Source: Brucella pituitosa | Lineage (GTDB): Bacteria > Pseudomonadota > Alphaproteobacteria > Rhizobiales > Rhizobiaceae | Reading direction: 5' to 3' | DNA length: 64,000 nt | Assembly (NCBI RefSeq): GCF_003049685.1 | Contig: NZ_PYSY02000008.1 | Coordinates: 62,001-126,000 of the forward strand | Shown: positions 53,861-62,874 of the stretch, in pieces | How positions within the stretch are numbered: the stretch's first letter is position 1 | How the letters are laid out: every line of letters begins with the position of its first letter | Program-made: the position numbers and the translations under genes | Notes under the pieces: generated by a model | Told to the model about the DNA's origin: nothing | Database searches by the model: none | Seen by the model: the letters and a program-made list of their open reading frames with translations, nothing else

Positions 53861-54072
53861 TGAGGGAAAACCCGACGCTGCGCCATGATCGGGCGCGCTT
53901 CAAAGGCCAAGTAATCCATGAATAATCCCACGAACATCGCTCCCAAAGGTGTCGCCATCGGGTTGATCCAAATATGCCGCTTCTGTCCGGCAGCCACAAC
54001 TGTCACCGGGTGGGCCTCGGAAAACTGAGCAGCCGGTCGCACGGGCAGCTCCGGCCTGCAGCGAAGCTCCAT
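53857..54072 (-). CDS. Hypothetical 71-residue protein coupled to the ATP-grasp gene
   Basis: I do not recognise this protein. Its middle (WINPMATPLGAMFVGLFMDYLA) may form one membrane helix and the ends are basic. The stop overlaps the ATP-grasp start (ATGA, 53857-53860) and the start lies 20 bp after the cytochrome gene, so it seems to be a real operon member. No strong ribosome binding site precedes the ATG. Confidence 0.45.
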   Translation of the reverse strand: MELRCRPELPVRPAAQFSEAHPVTVVAAGQKRHIWINPMATPLGAMFVGLFMDYLAFEARPIMAQRRVFPQ

Positions 54073-54092
54073 CCCGAAGGTGCCATCAGCGC

Positions 54093-54560
54093 TCAGCGTG
54101 CTTGCGACACATTCTCCTGGTAGGTCCGCTCGCGCTCCGGCCAGGTGCTCTTGATATAGGCGAGCGCAGCCTGGATCTCTGCGTCGCTGAGGACGGCAAA
54201 GCCCGGCATGTCGCTCTTATAGCCGCCCCCGACGATGGCGGCCGTGCCCTCCTTGACGATCCGGAACAGGATGTCATCGGGATGGTGCCACGTGTGGTCG
54301 TCGGCATCGTGTGGTGGCGCCGGGAGACGCCCGGACGGAAGGGGCGTCTTCCAGTCCGGCTGCCCCTCGAGCTGCGCACCGTGGCAGGACGCACATTGGT
54401 CCGCATAGATCTGCCGGCCCTGTTCGATGACTTCTGCAGATGACGCGGCGTTGGATGCGGTCTGGGCATAGTGCCTGCCAGCGAAGACCGCCATGACCAG
54501 GCCTCCGACGAGCAACCCGGGCCACAAGATATTACGGAGTTCTTTTCGCATGAGTTGCAT
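54093..54560 (-). CDS. Membrane-anchored c-type cytochrome
   Basis: The 155-residue protein starts MQLMRKELRNILWPGLLVGG, an N-terminal anchor, and has the heme-binding CASCHG motif (about residue 58-62 of this start) and a distal Met candidate in YKSDMPGF. It carries electrons in the periplasm, plausibly for copper oxidation or respiration under copper stress. It is first in an operon divergent from the copper genes. The longer frame to 54641 adds no family-like sequence. Confidence 0.85.
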   Translation of the reverse strand: MQLMRKELRNILWPGLLVGGLVMAVFAGRHYAQTASNAASSAEVIEQGRQIYADQCASCHGAQLEGQPDWKTPLPSGRLPAPPHDADDHTWHHPDDILFRIVKEGTAAIVGGGYKSDMPGFAVLSDAEIQAALAYIKSTWPERERTYQENVSQAR

Positions 54561-54634
54561 GATTGGTGGCGAGGAATTTCTATTGGCTACATGCCGAGGA
54601 TGAATTTCTGCCAGAGGCGCGACGCCGGAGGCAA

Positions 54635-54663
54635 TTGACATTCCCGTGACCAGCGCCTATCTT
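54635..54663 (+). promoter_or_regulatory. Promoter-like sequence for the plus-strand copper operon
   Basis: TTGACA (54635-54640), a 17-bp spacer and TATCTT (54658-54663) lie in the divergent gap between cytochrome c and the copper genes. A typical CueR/HmrR site has a 19-bp spacer with dyad symmetry over it, which I do not see. Confidence 0.5.
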
Positions 54664-54669
54664 TCCGGC

Positions 54670-55026
54670 ATGTTCTCGCGCCTCGTCACTATGCTTGCCG
54701 TACTCGCGATCGCCGTCATGACGACGGTGACCTCCGCGCATGCGGCGCGCTTGAGCGCAGAGCCGGATCACTCGATGCATGTCGGCGAGATGATGCAGGT
54801 TGCGGCCGGCAGCGAACATTCCTGTGATGGCGAACAGCACTGCGGATCGATCGACACCGGAAGCTGTGAGCTGCTTTGCGCCGGTCTTTCGGTCTTCCTG
54901 ACCTCCCCGAGCGACAGCTCTGGCAGCGATTACGCGCCTGCCAGCCATGACCTGCCCACCGGTGCAGTGCTTGCCGGTCGGGCACCTGGACTGAACGAAC
55001 GACCTCCCAAGCACCGTCTCCTCTGA
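54670..55026 (+). CDS. Small exported cysteine/histidine-containing copper-cluster protein
   Basis: The 118-residue protein has a signal peptide (MLAVLAIAVMTTVTSAHA) and a mature part with several His, Met and Cys (PDHSMHVGEMMQ, SCDGEQHCGSIDTGSCELLC) and a RPPKH-type tail. Small proteins of this kind recur near multicopper oxidase genes and may bind copper in the periplasm. The start at 54670 is set by the promoter at 54658-54663; a start at 54691 is also possible. A similar-style protein is encoded at 60881. Confidence 0.55.
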   Translation: MFSRLVTMLAVLAIAVMTTVTSAHAARLSAEPDHSMHVGEMMQVAAGSEHSCDGEQHCGSIDTGSCELLCAGLSVFLTSPSDSSGSDYAPASHDLPTGAVLAGRAPGLNERPPKHRLL

Positions 55027-55101
55027 TCGCGCGTCCGGGCCGAGGCCCGCGGCGTCCTGTCGGTTTTGATGAACGGGACGAGCTGTCCCGAGGAGACGAC
55101 C

Positions 55102-56610
55102 ATGAATACCCTTTCACGACGCGGCTTTCTTGCCGCTGGCGCCGCCATGCTGGCCTATGCGCATCTGCCCCGGATCGCGGCAGCGCAGGGCGCCGCCCCG
55201 CTGTCGCTGCACGCCGCCACCCGGACGCTCGACATCGACGGTCGCGCCGCCACCGTCTGGGGTCTTGCCGGGCCAGCCGGACAGGGGCTGACACTCGATC
55301 CCGGCGCGCGGTTCCGGGTGGATCTGCGCAACGATCTCGATACTGACACGCTGATCCACTGGCACGGCCAGATCCCGCCCAACGCACAGGATGGCGTGCC
55401 CGACATGCCTTTGCCGATGCTCGCCCCCGGCGAGACTCGCGCCTATGACTTCGCGCCGCTGCCCGGCACCTACTGGATGCACGCGCATGTGCCGCTGCAT
55501 GAGATGCGCCTTCTGGCCGCGCCGCTGATCGTGCGCAGCGCCGAGGATGTCGCCGCCGACCGGCAGGAGGTGGTGCTGTTCCTGCATGATTTCTCGTTCA
55601 AGGCACCCGAGGAGGTGATGGCCGAGATCCTTGGCGGCCACGGGACCGCCGGCGGTCATGGAGGCGGCCACGGCGCGGTCATGGGCGGCATGGCGGCCAT
55701 GGACCACGGCGCGATGGGGAACATGCCGATGGGTGGCATGGATCACGGCGCCATGGGTGGCATGACGGGAATGGGCGCCATGGACGGCATGGCGATGGAC
55801 CTCAACGACTACGACTGGGACGCCTATCTTGCCAACGACCGCACGCTTTCGGATCCCGAGGTGGTGCAGGTTGAGCGCGGCGGGCGCATCCGCCTGCGGG
55901 TGATCAACGCCGCCGCGGCAACGGTGTTCTGGATCGAGACTGGCGAAGCGCAGGCCCGGCTCGTCGCGGTCGATGGCCATGCCGTTCAGCCCGTCCCCGG
56001 CACGCGGTTCGGCTTGGCCATGGGCCAACGGCTCGACCTCGAGATCGACCTGCCGCAGGAGGGCGGCGCCTGGCCGATCCTCGCGCTGCGGGAAGGCGCG
56101 CGAGAGCGGACCGGGCTGATCCTTGCCACGCAGGGCGCCGAAATACGGCGCATCGACACCATGGCGGAGGCCGAAGCGCCTGCCTTCGACAGCGACCTTG
56201 CGCAGGAGACGCGTCTGATCGCCGCGGGCGCTTTGCCGGATCGGCCGGTGGACCGCAGCCACATGGTGATGCTGGGCGGCTCGATGCAGCCCTATGTGTG
56301 GACGATCAACGGCGCCGTCTGGGGCCAGCATCGCCCGGTGACCGCGCAGAGCGGTGAGCGGATCGTGCTGTCATTCCACAACATGTCGATGATGGGCCAC
56401 CCGATGCATTTGCACGGGCATGTGTTCCAGGTCGTCGGACTGAACGGACGTGCAGTCCGGGGCGCGCTGCGCGACACGGTATATGTGCCGCCGATGTCGA
56501 TGGTCGATATCGCGCTCGACGCCGGCGAGGCCGCGCGCTGGATGCTGCATTGCCACCACATGCCGCATCTTGAGACCGGCATGATGACCGAATTCGCGGT
56601 CAGCGCATAG
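55102..56610 (+). CDS. copA: Multicopper oxidase (CopA/PcoA-like)
   Basis: The 502-residue protein carries a twin-arginine signal (TLSRRGFLAAG) and four copper sites: HWHGQIPP, WMHAHVPLHE, HPMHLHGHVFQ and HCHHMPHLETGMM. A methionine/histidine-rich insert (residues about 185-235, repeats of GGMDHGAMGGM type) is typical of copper-oxidising types and supplies extra Cu(I) sites. It oxidises Cu(I) in the periplasm using oxygen. The ATG at 55102 follows CCGAGGAGAC. The gene has high GC, unlike the plasmid backbone. Confidence 0.92.
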   Translation: MNTLSRRGFLAAGAAMLAYAHLPRIAAAQGAAPLSLHAATRTLDIDGRAATVWGLAGPAGQGLTLDPGARFRVDLRNDLDTDTLIHWHGQIPPNAQDGVPDMPLPMLAPGETRAYDFAPLPGTYWMHAHVPLHEMRLLAAPLIVRSAEDVAADRQEVVLFLHDFSFKAPEEVMAEILGGHGTAGGHGGGHGAVMGGMAAMDHGAMGNMPMGGMDHGAMGGMTGMGAMDGMAMDLNDYDWDAYLANDRTLSDPEVVQVERGGRIRLRVINAAAATVFWIETGEAQARLVAVDGHAVQPVPGTRFGLAMGQRLDLEIDLPQEGGAWPILALREGARERTGLILATQGAEIRRIDTMAEAEAPAFDSDLAQETRLIAAGALPDRPVDRSHMVMLGGSMQPYVWTINGAVWGQHRPVTAQSGERIVLSFHNMSMMGHPMHLHGHVFQVVGLNGRAVRGALRDTVYVPPMSMVDIALDAGEAARWMLHCHHMPHLETGMMTEFAVSA

Positions 56611-56667
56611 GCCAGGCAGAGGACGTCGGATGCCGGCGTTCTCCCTCAGCAACAAGGAGGCGGACTC

Positions 56668-57639
56668 ATGTCGATGTCTCACGGCGGCCATGCCGGTCAC
56701 ATGCCCGCGGGCGGCGATCGCAAGGCGCTTGTCATCTCGGGCTGGCTCACCGGCCTTTACTTTGTAGTCGAGCTGGGAATCGGCATCTGGACGGGCTCCG
56801 TCGCTGTCATCTCCGATGCCTTCCACACCTTCTCTGCCGTGGGCGGCGTGCTCATCGCACTGGTCGCGCTTCGCTTGACTGAACGGAAATCCAGCCCGGC
56901 ACGTACCTTCGGTTATGTCCGGGCCGAGATCCTCGGCGCCCTTTTCAACGGCCTGTTTCTCGTCGCGATGGCTCTTTTCGTGCTGTGGATGGGCGCGATG
57001 CGTCTCATGGAGCCGATCGAACTGGCCACGACACCGATGCTGTTTGCCGCTGCCGGCGGGATCGCCACCGAGCTTGTCGCGCTCTGGCTGCTGTACGAAC
57101 GCCAGAAGGGCAACCTGAACATGCGCGGCGCCTACTGGCACATCCTCCAGACCTTCGTCGGAAGCTTCCTCATCATCATCTCGGCGCTGGTGATCCGATT
57201 TACGGGCTTCCTCGCCATTGATCCCCTGCTTGGCATGGCCTTCGGGCTCGTCCTGCTCTGGGCTTCCTGGGGCATTCTGCGTGAGGCATTGCACATCCTG
57301 CTTCAGGGCACGCCGGAAGACCTGGATCTGGAGGCCGCAATCACGGCCATCCGGCAATTGGAGGGGGTGACGGATGTGCATCACGTCCATGCCTGGAGCC
57401 TGACATCCGGGCGCAATGTCTTCTCGAGCCACATCTGCGTTCGGAACTGGAAAGACGGCGAGCGGGTGCTGCGGCAGGCGAACCATCTCCTGCGCGAGCG
57501 ATTCAACATCTACTTCTCGACGTTGCAGGTGGAGGAATACTGCCTCGATGGCGAGGAGACTGCAGCCGACATTGACATCATGCGGTCACATGCCGCGCCA
57601 GAACAGACCAACGTTCGAAATTTCCATGGGAATCACTAA
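56668..57639 (+). CDS. Cation diffusion facilitator transporter with altered metal site
   Basis: The 323-residue CDF protein has six transmembrane helices and a His-rich start (SHGGHAGHMPAGG). In typical zinc CDFs helices 2 and 5 carry D/H-x-x-x-D pairs. Here helix 2 reads D50-AFH-T54 and helix 5 H158-ILQ-T162, so both second aspartates are threonines. This points to a different metal or changed transport. AAGGAGG precedes the ATG (an ATG at 56674 is also possible). It sits between the oxidase and the copper ATPase. Confidence 0.85.
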   Translation: MSMSHGGHAGHMPAGGDRKALVISGWLTGLYFVVELGIGIWTGSVAVISDAFHTFSAVGGVLIALVALRLTERKSSPARTFGYVRAEILGALFNGLFLVAMALFVLWMGAMRLMEPIELATTPMLFAAAGGIATELVALWLLYERQKGNLNMRGAYWHILQTFVGSFLIIISALVIRFTGFLAIDPLLGMAFGLVLLWASWGILREALHILLQGTPEDLDLEAAITAIRQLEGVTDVHHVHAWSLTSGRNVFSSHICVRNWKDGERVLRQANHLLRERFNIYFSTLQVEEYCLDGEETAADIDIMRSHAAPEQTNVRNFHGNH

Positions 57640-57745
57640 ACGGCGATACTTTTCCAGCTTCCAGTCACCTCTTGACCGTCTAGCGATTGGAAAGCGCAGA
57701 ACGGCGAACGCAAGGCCGAGGACGAGACGCCGAGGAGGCGTAAAA

Positions 57746-60133
57746 ATGACCAACAATACTGAACACGATCATCAGCACCACGATCATGCGGCCCACGGCC
57801 ATGAGCAGGGGCACGCGGCTGTCGCAGCGGACAGTGCCCACATGGTCAAGGACCCGGTCTGCGGCATGATGGTCGATCCCCACAAGACCGCGCACAAGGC
57901 CGAGCACGCGGGTCGGCCCTATTACTTCTGCTCGGCCGGGTGCCGGGAGAAGTTCCTGGCCGACCCGGAACGCTATCTCGACCCTGCCGCCGCGACGGAA
58001 CGGGCCGAGCCGGTGCCCGAGGGGACGATCTACACCTGCCCGATGCATCCCGAGATCCGGCAGGTCGGCCCCGGCTCCTGCCCGATCTGCGGCATGGCGC
58101 TGGAGCCGGTGCTGGTCAGCCTGGAGGCCGGGCCGAACGAGGAACTGATCGACATGACGCGCCGGTTCTGGATCGGCCTGGTGCTGACGCTGCCGGTGTT
58201 CGTGCTGGAGATGGGCGGCCATCTTCTTGGTCTGGACCACCTCATCAGCCAGCGGACCTCGAACTGGATCCAGATGCTGCTGGCGACGCCTGTGGTGCTG
58301 TGGGCCGGTTGGCCATTCTTCCAGCGTGGCTGGCAATCGCTCGTCAACCGCAGCCTCAACATGTTCACGCTGATCGCGATGGGCACCGGAGCTGCCTGGA
58401 TCTACAGCATGGTGGCGACGCTCGCGCCCGGCATCTTTCCTGACCAGTTCCGGCAGCATGACGGGTCGGTGGCGGTCTATTTCGAGGCGGCGGCGGTCAT
58501 CACCGTCCTTGTCCTACTCGGCCAGGTTCTGGAACTGCGTGCGAGAGAGAGCACCAGCGGCGCGATCCGCGCGCTGCTCGACCTCGCGCCCAAGACCGCG
58601 CGGATCATTCGTGACGACGGGACCGAGGAGGAGGTACAGCTCGACAGCGTCCATGTCGGCGACCGCCTACGGGTGCGGCCCGGCGAGAAGGTGCCGGTCG
58701 ATGGCGAGGTGATCGAGGGCCGCAGCGCCGTCGATGAATCGATGGTGACGGGCGAGTCGATGCCGGTGACCAAGGAGGTTGGTGCCAAGGCTATCGGCGG
58801 CACCATGAACCAGTCCGGCGCGCTGGTGATCGAGGCGAAGAAGGTCGGCCGCGACACCATGCTGTCGCAGATCGTCCAGCTCGTCGCCGAGGCGCAGCGC
58901 AGCCGCGCGCCGATCCAGCGCCTCGCCGATCAGGTGTCGGGCTGGTTCGTGCCGGCGGTGATCCTGGTCGCGGTGCTTGCCTTCGTCGCCTGGTCGATAT
59001 GGGGTCCGGAGCCGCGCTTCTCCTTCGGTCTCATTGCGGCGGTTTCGGTCCTGATCATCGCCTGCCCCTGCGCGCTCGGGCTGGCCACGCCGATGTCGAT
59101 CATGGTCGGCGTCGGACGTGGCGCGCAGGCCGGCGTGCTGATCAAGAATGCCGAGGCGCTGGAGCATATGGAGAAGGTCGACACCATCATCGTCGACAAG
59201 ACCGGGACGCTGACCGAGGGCCGGCCCGCCGTCACCGCCATCGTTCCCGCCCCTGGCTTCACCGAAGACGAGGCGCTGCGGCTTGCTGCCAGCGTGGAGC
59301 GGGCGAGCGAGCATCCGCTGGCGCTGGCCATCGTGCGGGCGGCAGAGGAGCGAGGGCTCGAACTCGCGCCGGTCGCGGATTTCGACTCCCCCACCGGCAA
59401 GGGCGCGCTCGGGGTGGTCGAGGGCAAGCGCATTCCCCTTGGCAATGCGAAGTTCCTCGCCGAGCAGGGCGTCGATGTCGCGCCGCTGGCCGATGAGGCC
59501 GACCGGCTGCGCGAGGACGGGGCAACGGCGATCTTCATGGGGGTGGACGGGCAGGTGGCGGCGATCTTCGCCATCGCCGATCCGGTCAAGCCCACAACGC
59601 CCGAGGCGCTGGCCGCGCTGAAGGCGCAAGGTATCCGCGTGGTCATGCTGACCGGCGACAACTGGACGACGGCCAGGGCGGTCGCGCGCCAGCTCGGCAT
59701 CGACGAGGTCGAGGCGGAGGTTCTGCCCGATCAGAAAAGCGCGGTTGTGCAGCGGCACAAGGCGGCGGGCGAGGTGGTGGCGATGGCGGGCGACGGGGTG
59801 AACGACGCGCCGGCGCTGGCTGCCGCGGATGTTGGCATCGCCATGGGCACCGGCACCGACGTGGCGATGGAAAGCGCGGGCGTCACGCTGCTGAAGGGCG
59901 ATCTTATAGGTATCGTGCGGGCGAGGCGGCTGTCGGAAGCGGTCATGGGGAACATCCGCCAGAACCTGTTCTTCGCCTTCATCTACAACGCCCTAGGCGT
60001 GCCGGTCGCGGCGGGCGTGCTCTACCCGTTCTTCGGCATCCTGCTGTCGCCGATCATCGCGGCGGCCGCCATGGCGCTGTCCTCGGTCAGTGTCATCGCC
60101 AATGCCGCGCGTTTGCGGAAGGTGAAGCTGTGA
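57746..60133 (+). CDS. copA: CopA-type P1B-ATPase copper exporter with YHS and metal-binding N-terminus
   Basis: The 795-residue protein begins with a His-rich segment (HDHQHHDHAAHGHEQGHA), then a YHS-type metal domain (KDPVCGMMVDPHKTAHKAEH, YYFCSAGC) and a TCPMHPE to CPICGMAL domain instead of the usual GMxCxxC. The transmembrane CPC motif (IIACPCALGLATP) and DKTGTLT phosphorylation site are intact. It pumps Cu(I) out of the cytoplasm. I take the ATG at 57746 because GAGGAGGCG lies 8 bp upstream and the long upstream frame overlaps the CDF gene. Confidence 0.92.
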   Translation: MTNNTEHDHQHHDHAAHGHEQGHAAVAADSAHMVKDPVCGMMVDPHKTAHKAEHAGRPYYFCSAGCREKFLADPERYLDPAAATERAEPVPEGTIYTCPMHPEIRQVGPGSCPICGMALEPVLVSLEAGPNEELIDMTRRFWIGLVLTLPVFVLEMGGHLLGLDHLISQRTSNWIQMLLATPVVLWAGWPFFQRGWQSLVNRSLNMFTLIAMGTGAAWIYSMVATLAPGIFPDQFRQHDGSVAVYFEAAAVITVLVLLGQVLELRARESTSGAIRALLDLAPKTARIIRDDGTEEEVQLDSVHVGDRLRVRPGEKVPVDGEVIEGRSAVDESMVTGESMPVTKEVGAKAIGGTMNQSGALVIEAKKVGRDTMLSQIVQLVAEAQRSRAPIQRLADQVSGWFVPAVILVAVLAFVAWSIWGPEPRFSFGLIAAVSVLIIACPCALGLATPMSIMVGVGRGAQAGVLIKNAEALEHMEKVDTIIVDKTGTLTEGRPAVTAIVPAPGFTEDEALRLAASVERASEHPLALAIVRAAEERGLELAPVADFDSPTGKGALGVVEGKRIPLGNAKFLAEQGVDVAPLADEADRLREDGATAIFMGVDGQVAAIFAIADPVKPTTPEALAALKAQGIRVVMLTGDNWTTARAVARQLGIDEVEAEVLPDQKSAVVQRHKAAGEVVAMAGDGVNDAPALAAADVGIAMGTGTDVAMESAGVTLLKGDLIGIVRARRLSEAVMGNIRQNLFFAFIYNALGVPVAAGVLYPFFGILLSPIIAAAAMALSSVSVIANAARLRKVKL

Positions 60134-60230
60134 TGGCGGTGCCGCGGCCTTCGATTCGCTGCTCACCGCATTGTGCGCCGCACATGGACCGTGACGGGGA
60201 GACAATGAATCCATGAAGCGAGGTTTGACG

Positions 60231-60716
60231 ATGAGAAACGATCACCGCATCAGCCGGCGCGCCATTCTGGCCGCTGCCGGCGCACTTCCCCTGCTGTTGT
60301 CTACAATCGGCCGGGGGCATGCCGAAGCGCTGCCTCTGGTGAACGTCACCAAGGATCCGTCCTGCGGCTGCTGCGATGGCTGGGTCGCGCATATCGAGGC
60401 TGCGGGGTTCCCGGTGCGGGTTGTGGAATCCACCGATATGGACAGCCTCAAGCAGCGGCTCGGCGTGCCAGCCGAACTGGCCTCCTGCCACACCGCCGAG
60501 GTGGGCGGCTATGTGGTCGAGGGCCATGTGCCTGCCGCGGCGATCCGCCGCCTTCTGGCCGAACGACCGGATGCGACAGGGTTGGCCGTTCCCGGAATGC
60601 CTGCCGGCTCGCCCGGCATGGATTTTCCGGGCGTCGATCCCGAGCCGTATGAAGTGTTCCTGTTCGGCCCGACTATCCAACCCTTCGGGCGTTTTCTCGG
60701 CGCGCAGGAAATCTGA
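60231..60716 (+). CDS. DUF411 periplasmic copper-binding protein
   Basis: The 161-residue protein has a twin-arginine-like leader (RISRRAILAAAGALPLLL) and the DUF411 core: KDPSCGCCDGWVAHIEAAGF, LASCHTAEVGGYVVEGHVPA and GMPAGSPGM. The CGCC motif binds metal. Such proteins are found with CopA/MCO clusters. A GAGG precedes the ATG at 60231; an ATG at 60213 is in frame as well. Confidence 0.9.
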   Translation: MRNDHRISRRAILAAAGALPLLLSTIGRGHAEALPLVNVTKDPSCGCCDGWVAHIEAAGFPVRVVESTDMDSLKQRLGVPAELASCHTAEVGGYVVEGHVPAAAIRRLLAERPDATGLAVPGMPAGSPGMDFPGVDPEPYEVFLFGPTIQPFGRFLGAQEI

Positions 60717-60880
60717 GTCAGGCGTCTCCACATGACCGGCCACCTTGCCAATGATCCGAAACAGCACCTGGCCGAGGCGGCTTGCCTCCGTCAGCGGGGC
60801 GGTCTTGCTGTGTCGGGTGGCGCGCGACGTGAACGTGACATCGCACGGGCCTCGCGTGCCACCGGGAAGGAAGGTGGCGC

Positions 60881-61291
60881 ATGAACGGGAGCGCGCGAGT
60901 TGCTGGCAGGGCAAGATGCGGCGGATTGCGCCAGTTTGCGATCTGCATCCTGCTGCTTGCCATCAGCGCCCTGGTTCTGCAGGTCCCGGCACACGCCAGT
61001 CCCGCCGGACACGCCATCCACCAGGAACAGACTGCTGCCACGGCCAGCCACTGCGCCCGCCATCACATGCCGGACGAACATGGCGCAGATCGATTCGCAG
61101 GCTGCGTGAGTGATGACGGTAGTCCAAATCTGGCGGACTGCTGCCAGACCTGTCTGACCGCCGCCGTTCTCGTCGAGCCGCCGACGCTCGGCCCGGCCGC
61201 GAACGGCGAAGCTTTCACGTTGATGCACCCTGACCCGCGCGATCGGTCCCCTGAAGGAATCCTGAGGCCGCCACGTCTCATCGCGGCGTGA
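60881..61291 (+). CDS. Small exported cysteine-rich protein of the copper cluster
   Basis: The 136-residue protein has an N-terminal hydrophobic signal (FAICILLLAISALVLQV) and a mature part with paired Cys (ADCCQTCLTAAVL) and several His (HCARHHMPDEHGADRF). It resembles the 54670 gene product in style: signal, His/Met stretch, cysteine-rich middle and a proline-rich basic tail. The function is unknown; copper binding is likely from composition and location. Confidence 0.55.
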   Translation: MNGSARVAGRARCGGLRQFAICILLLAISALVLQVPAHASPAGHAIHQEQTAATASHCARHHMPDEHGADRFAGCVSDDGSPNLADCCQTCLTAAVLVEPPTLGPAANGEAFTLMHPDPRDRSPEGILRPPRLIAA

Positions 61292-61422
61292 GGCGCAGGG
61301 ATCGCCGCGAGAACGAAGATGTCTCCGGCTGCTCCGGCGCGACCACGAAAGACCACGCGAACATATCGGAGACCCGCGTCCGCGAATCTGGACCGGCGCT
61401 CCCGTACCAAAGGATGAAATCA

Positions 61423-62805
61423 ATGAACCGAACCGCAATCGCCCTTTCCGTCAGCATCCTGGCAGGCCTGCCAGGCGCCGCCCTCGCCCAGTCCGGGCAT
61501 GACACCCACCACCCAGCAAGCCCGCCCGCGCAAGCGGAAGCGGCCCGGGCGAGCAGTAACCTTCCCGACTTCACGCAGGCCTATGTCGACGCGATGAACG
61601 AGACGCACGGGCTGATGATGGACGGCGTCATGGCCGACGATCCCGATGTCGCCTTCGTCCGGGGCATGATCCCGCATCATCAGGGCGCGATCGACATGGC
61701 CAGGATCGTCCAGCAATACGGGGACGATCCGCAGACCAAGGCGTGGGCGGACCAGATCATCGCGGCGCAGGAAGGCGAGATCGCTGAAATGCAGGCTTGG
61801 CTGGAGACGAACGCTGGCGAGGCACCGGCAGCCCTCGGCCAGACAAGGGGAACCGTCTACGCTGCCAATGAGGGCGGCAATTCCATCAGCGCCATCGATC
61901 TCGGCACCGGATCGGTCGACACCGTTTCGATCCCGGTCGGGCCCCACAACGTCGATCTGACGCCCGATGGGAAGCTGTTGCTGGCAGTCGGAGATCCTGC
62001 CACCGAGGGGGATCACGAATCCGACGGCCACGGAAACGGCGAGGAAGCTGCGGCCGAGGGTCTGCTGGTCATTCTCGATCCGCAGAACATCGCCGCGCCC
62101 AAGGCGACCGTCGCGGTGGGCTCGCACCCGGCCCATGTGGTCGCCGACCGGCAGGGGCGCGCTTTTGTCTCGCTGGCCGGCGGCGACGAGATCGCCGTGG
62201 TCGATCTCGCAAAGGCCGAGGTCATCGGGCGTATCGCGACGGGGGACTATCCGCACGGCCTGCGGCTCAGCCCGGACGAGACCCAGCTCTACGTGGCCAA
62301 TGTCGAGGATGGGTCCGTGTCCGTCATCGACACGCAGGCGCTGTCCGAGGTGGCACGCATTCCGGTCGGAACCGCGCCGGTCCAGGTCGGGTTCACGCCC
62401 TCCGGCGATCAGGTCTATGTCTCGCTTCGCGACGAAAACCGTGTGGCGGTCATCGACACCTCAACCCGCCAAGTAACGAACAGGATCGAGGTGGGGCCGA
62501 ACCCGATCCAGATGTTCGCGACCGCTGATGGAGCCTACGTCTATGTGGCCAACCAGGGCACCGACGCGGAGCCTAACAACACCGTGTCCGTGATCGACAC
62601 CGCGACCGGTCAGGTAGTGAAGACCCTCACCACCGGCGGTGGCGCCCATGGCGTCTCGGCATCGACCGACGGGGCATTCGTGTTCGTGACCAACATTGCC
62701 GACGATACCGTGTCGATCATCGACGTGGGGAGCCAGGAAGTGGTCAAGACAGTGCCGGTCGGCGATCGCCCGAACGGCATCGTCTACGGCGGCCCGACCC
62801 GCTGA
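61423..62805 (+). CDS. DUF305 and YVTN beta-propeller fusion protein (exported)
   Basis: The 460-residue protein has a signal peptide (ALSVSILAGLPGAALAQ), an N-terminal DUF305 four-helix domain with MIPHHQGAIDMARIV (about residues 80-95) and then seven-fold YVTN repeats (VYAANEGGNSISAIDLGTG, LYVANVEDGSVSVID, VYVANQGTD). DUF305 proteins with HHQGA are periplasmic and often metal-related; the propeller may bind partners. Fusion of both is notable. An ATG nine bases earlier (61414) is less likely. Confidence 0.85.
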   Translation: MNRTAIALSVSILAGLPGAALAQSGHDTHHPASPPAQAEAARASSNLPDFTQAYVDAMNETHGLMMDGVMADDPDVAFVRGMIPHHQGAIDMARIVQQYGDDPQTKAWADQIIAAQEGEIAEMQAWLETNAGEAPAALGQTRGTVYAANEGGNSISAIDLGTGSVDTVSIPVGPHNVDLTPDGKLLLAVGDPATEGDHESDGHGNGEEAAAEGLLVILDPQNIAAPKATVAVGSHPAHVVADRQGRAFVSLAGGDEIAVVDLAKAEVIGRIATGDYPHGLRLSPDETQLYVANVEDGSVSVIDTQALSEVARIPVGTAPVQVGFTPSGDQVYVSLRDENRVAVIDTSTRQVTNRIEVGPNPIQMFATADGAYVYVANQGTDAEPNNTVSVIDTATGQVVKTLTTGGGAHGVSASTDGAFVFVTNIADDTVSIIDVGSQEVVKTVPVGDRPNGIVYGGPTR

Positions 62806-62811
62806 GCGATC

Positions 62812-62835
62812 GGCGCCGGGGTTCGCTCCGGCGCC
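62812..62835 (+). terminator. Hairpin after the copper cluster
   Basis: GGCGCCGG (62812-62819) and CCGGCGCC (62828-62835) form a perfect 8-bp stem 6 bp after the propeller gene stop. There is no T-tract, so termination is probable only as a strong GC hairpin. Confidence 0.45.
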
Positions 62836-62874
62836 AGCTGCCGGCCAGGCACCGAGCCGCGGTCGGCCAGAACA

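Noticed and set aside
55114..56331. Minus-strand open frame opposite the multicopper oxidase gene
   Set aside because: His-rich composition mirrors the copper ligands on the other strand; no start signal or domain.
58667..59758. Minus-strand open frame inside the copper ATPase gene
   Set aside because: Shadow of the plus-strand coding sequence; the plus strand has all P-type ATPase motifs.
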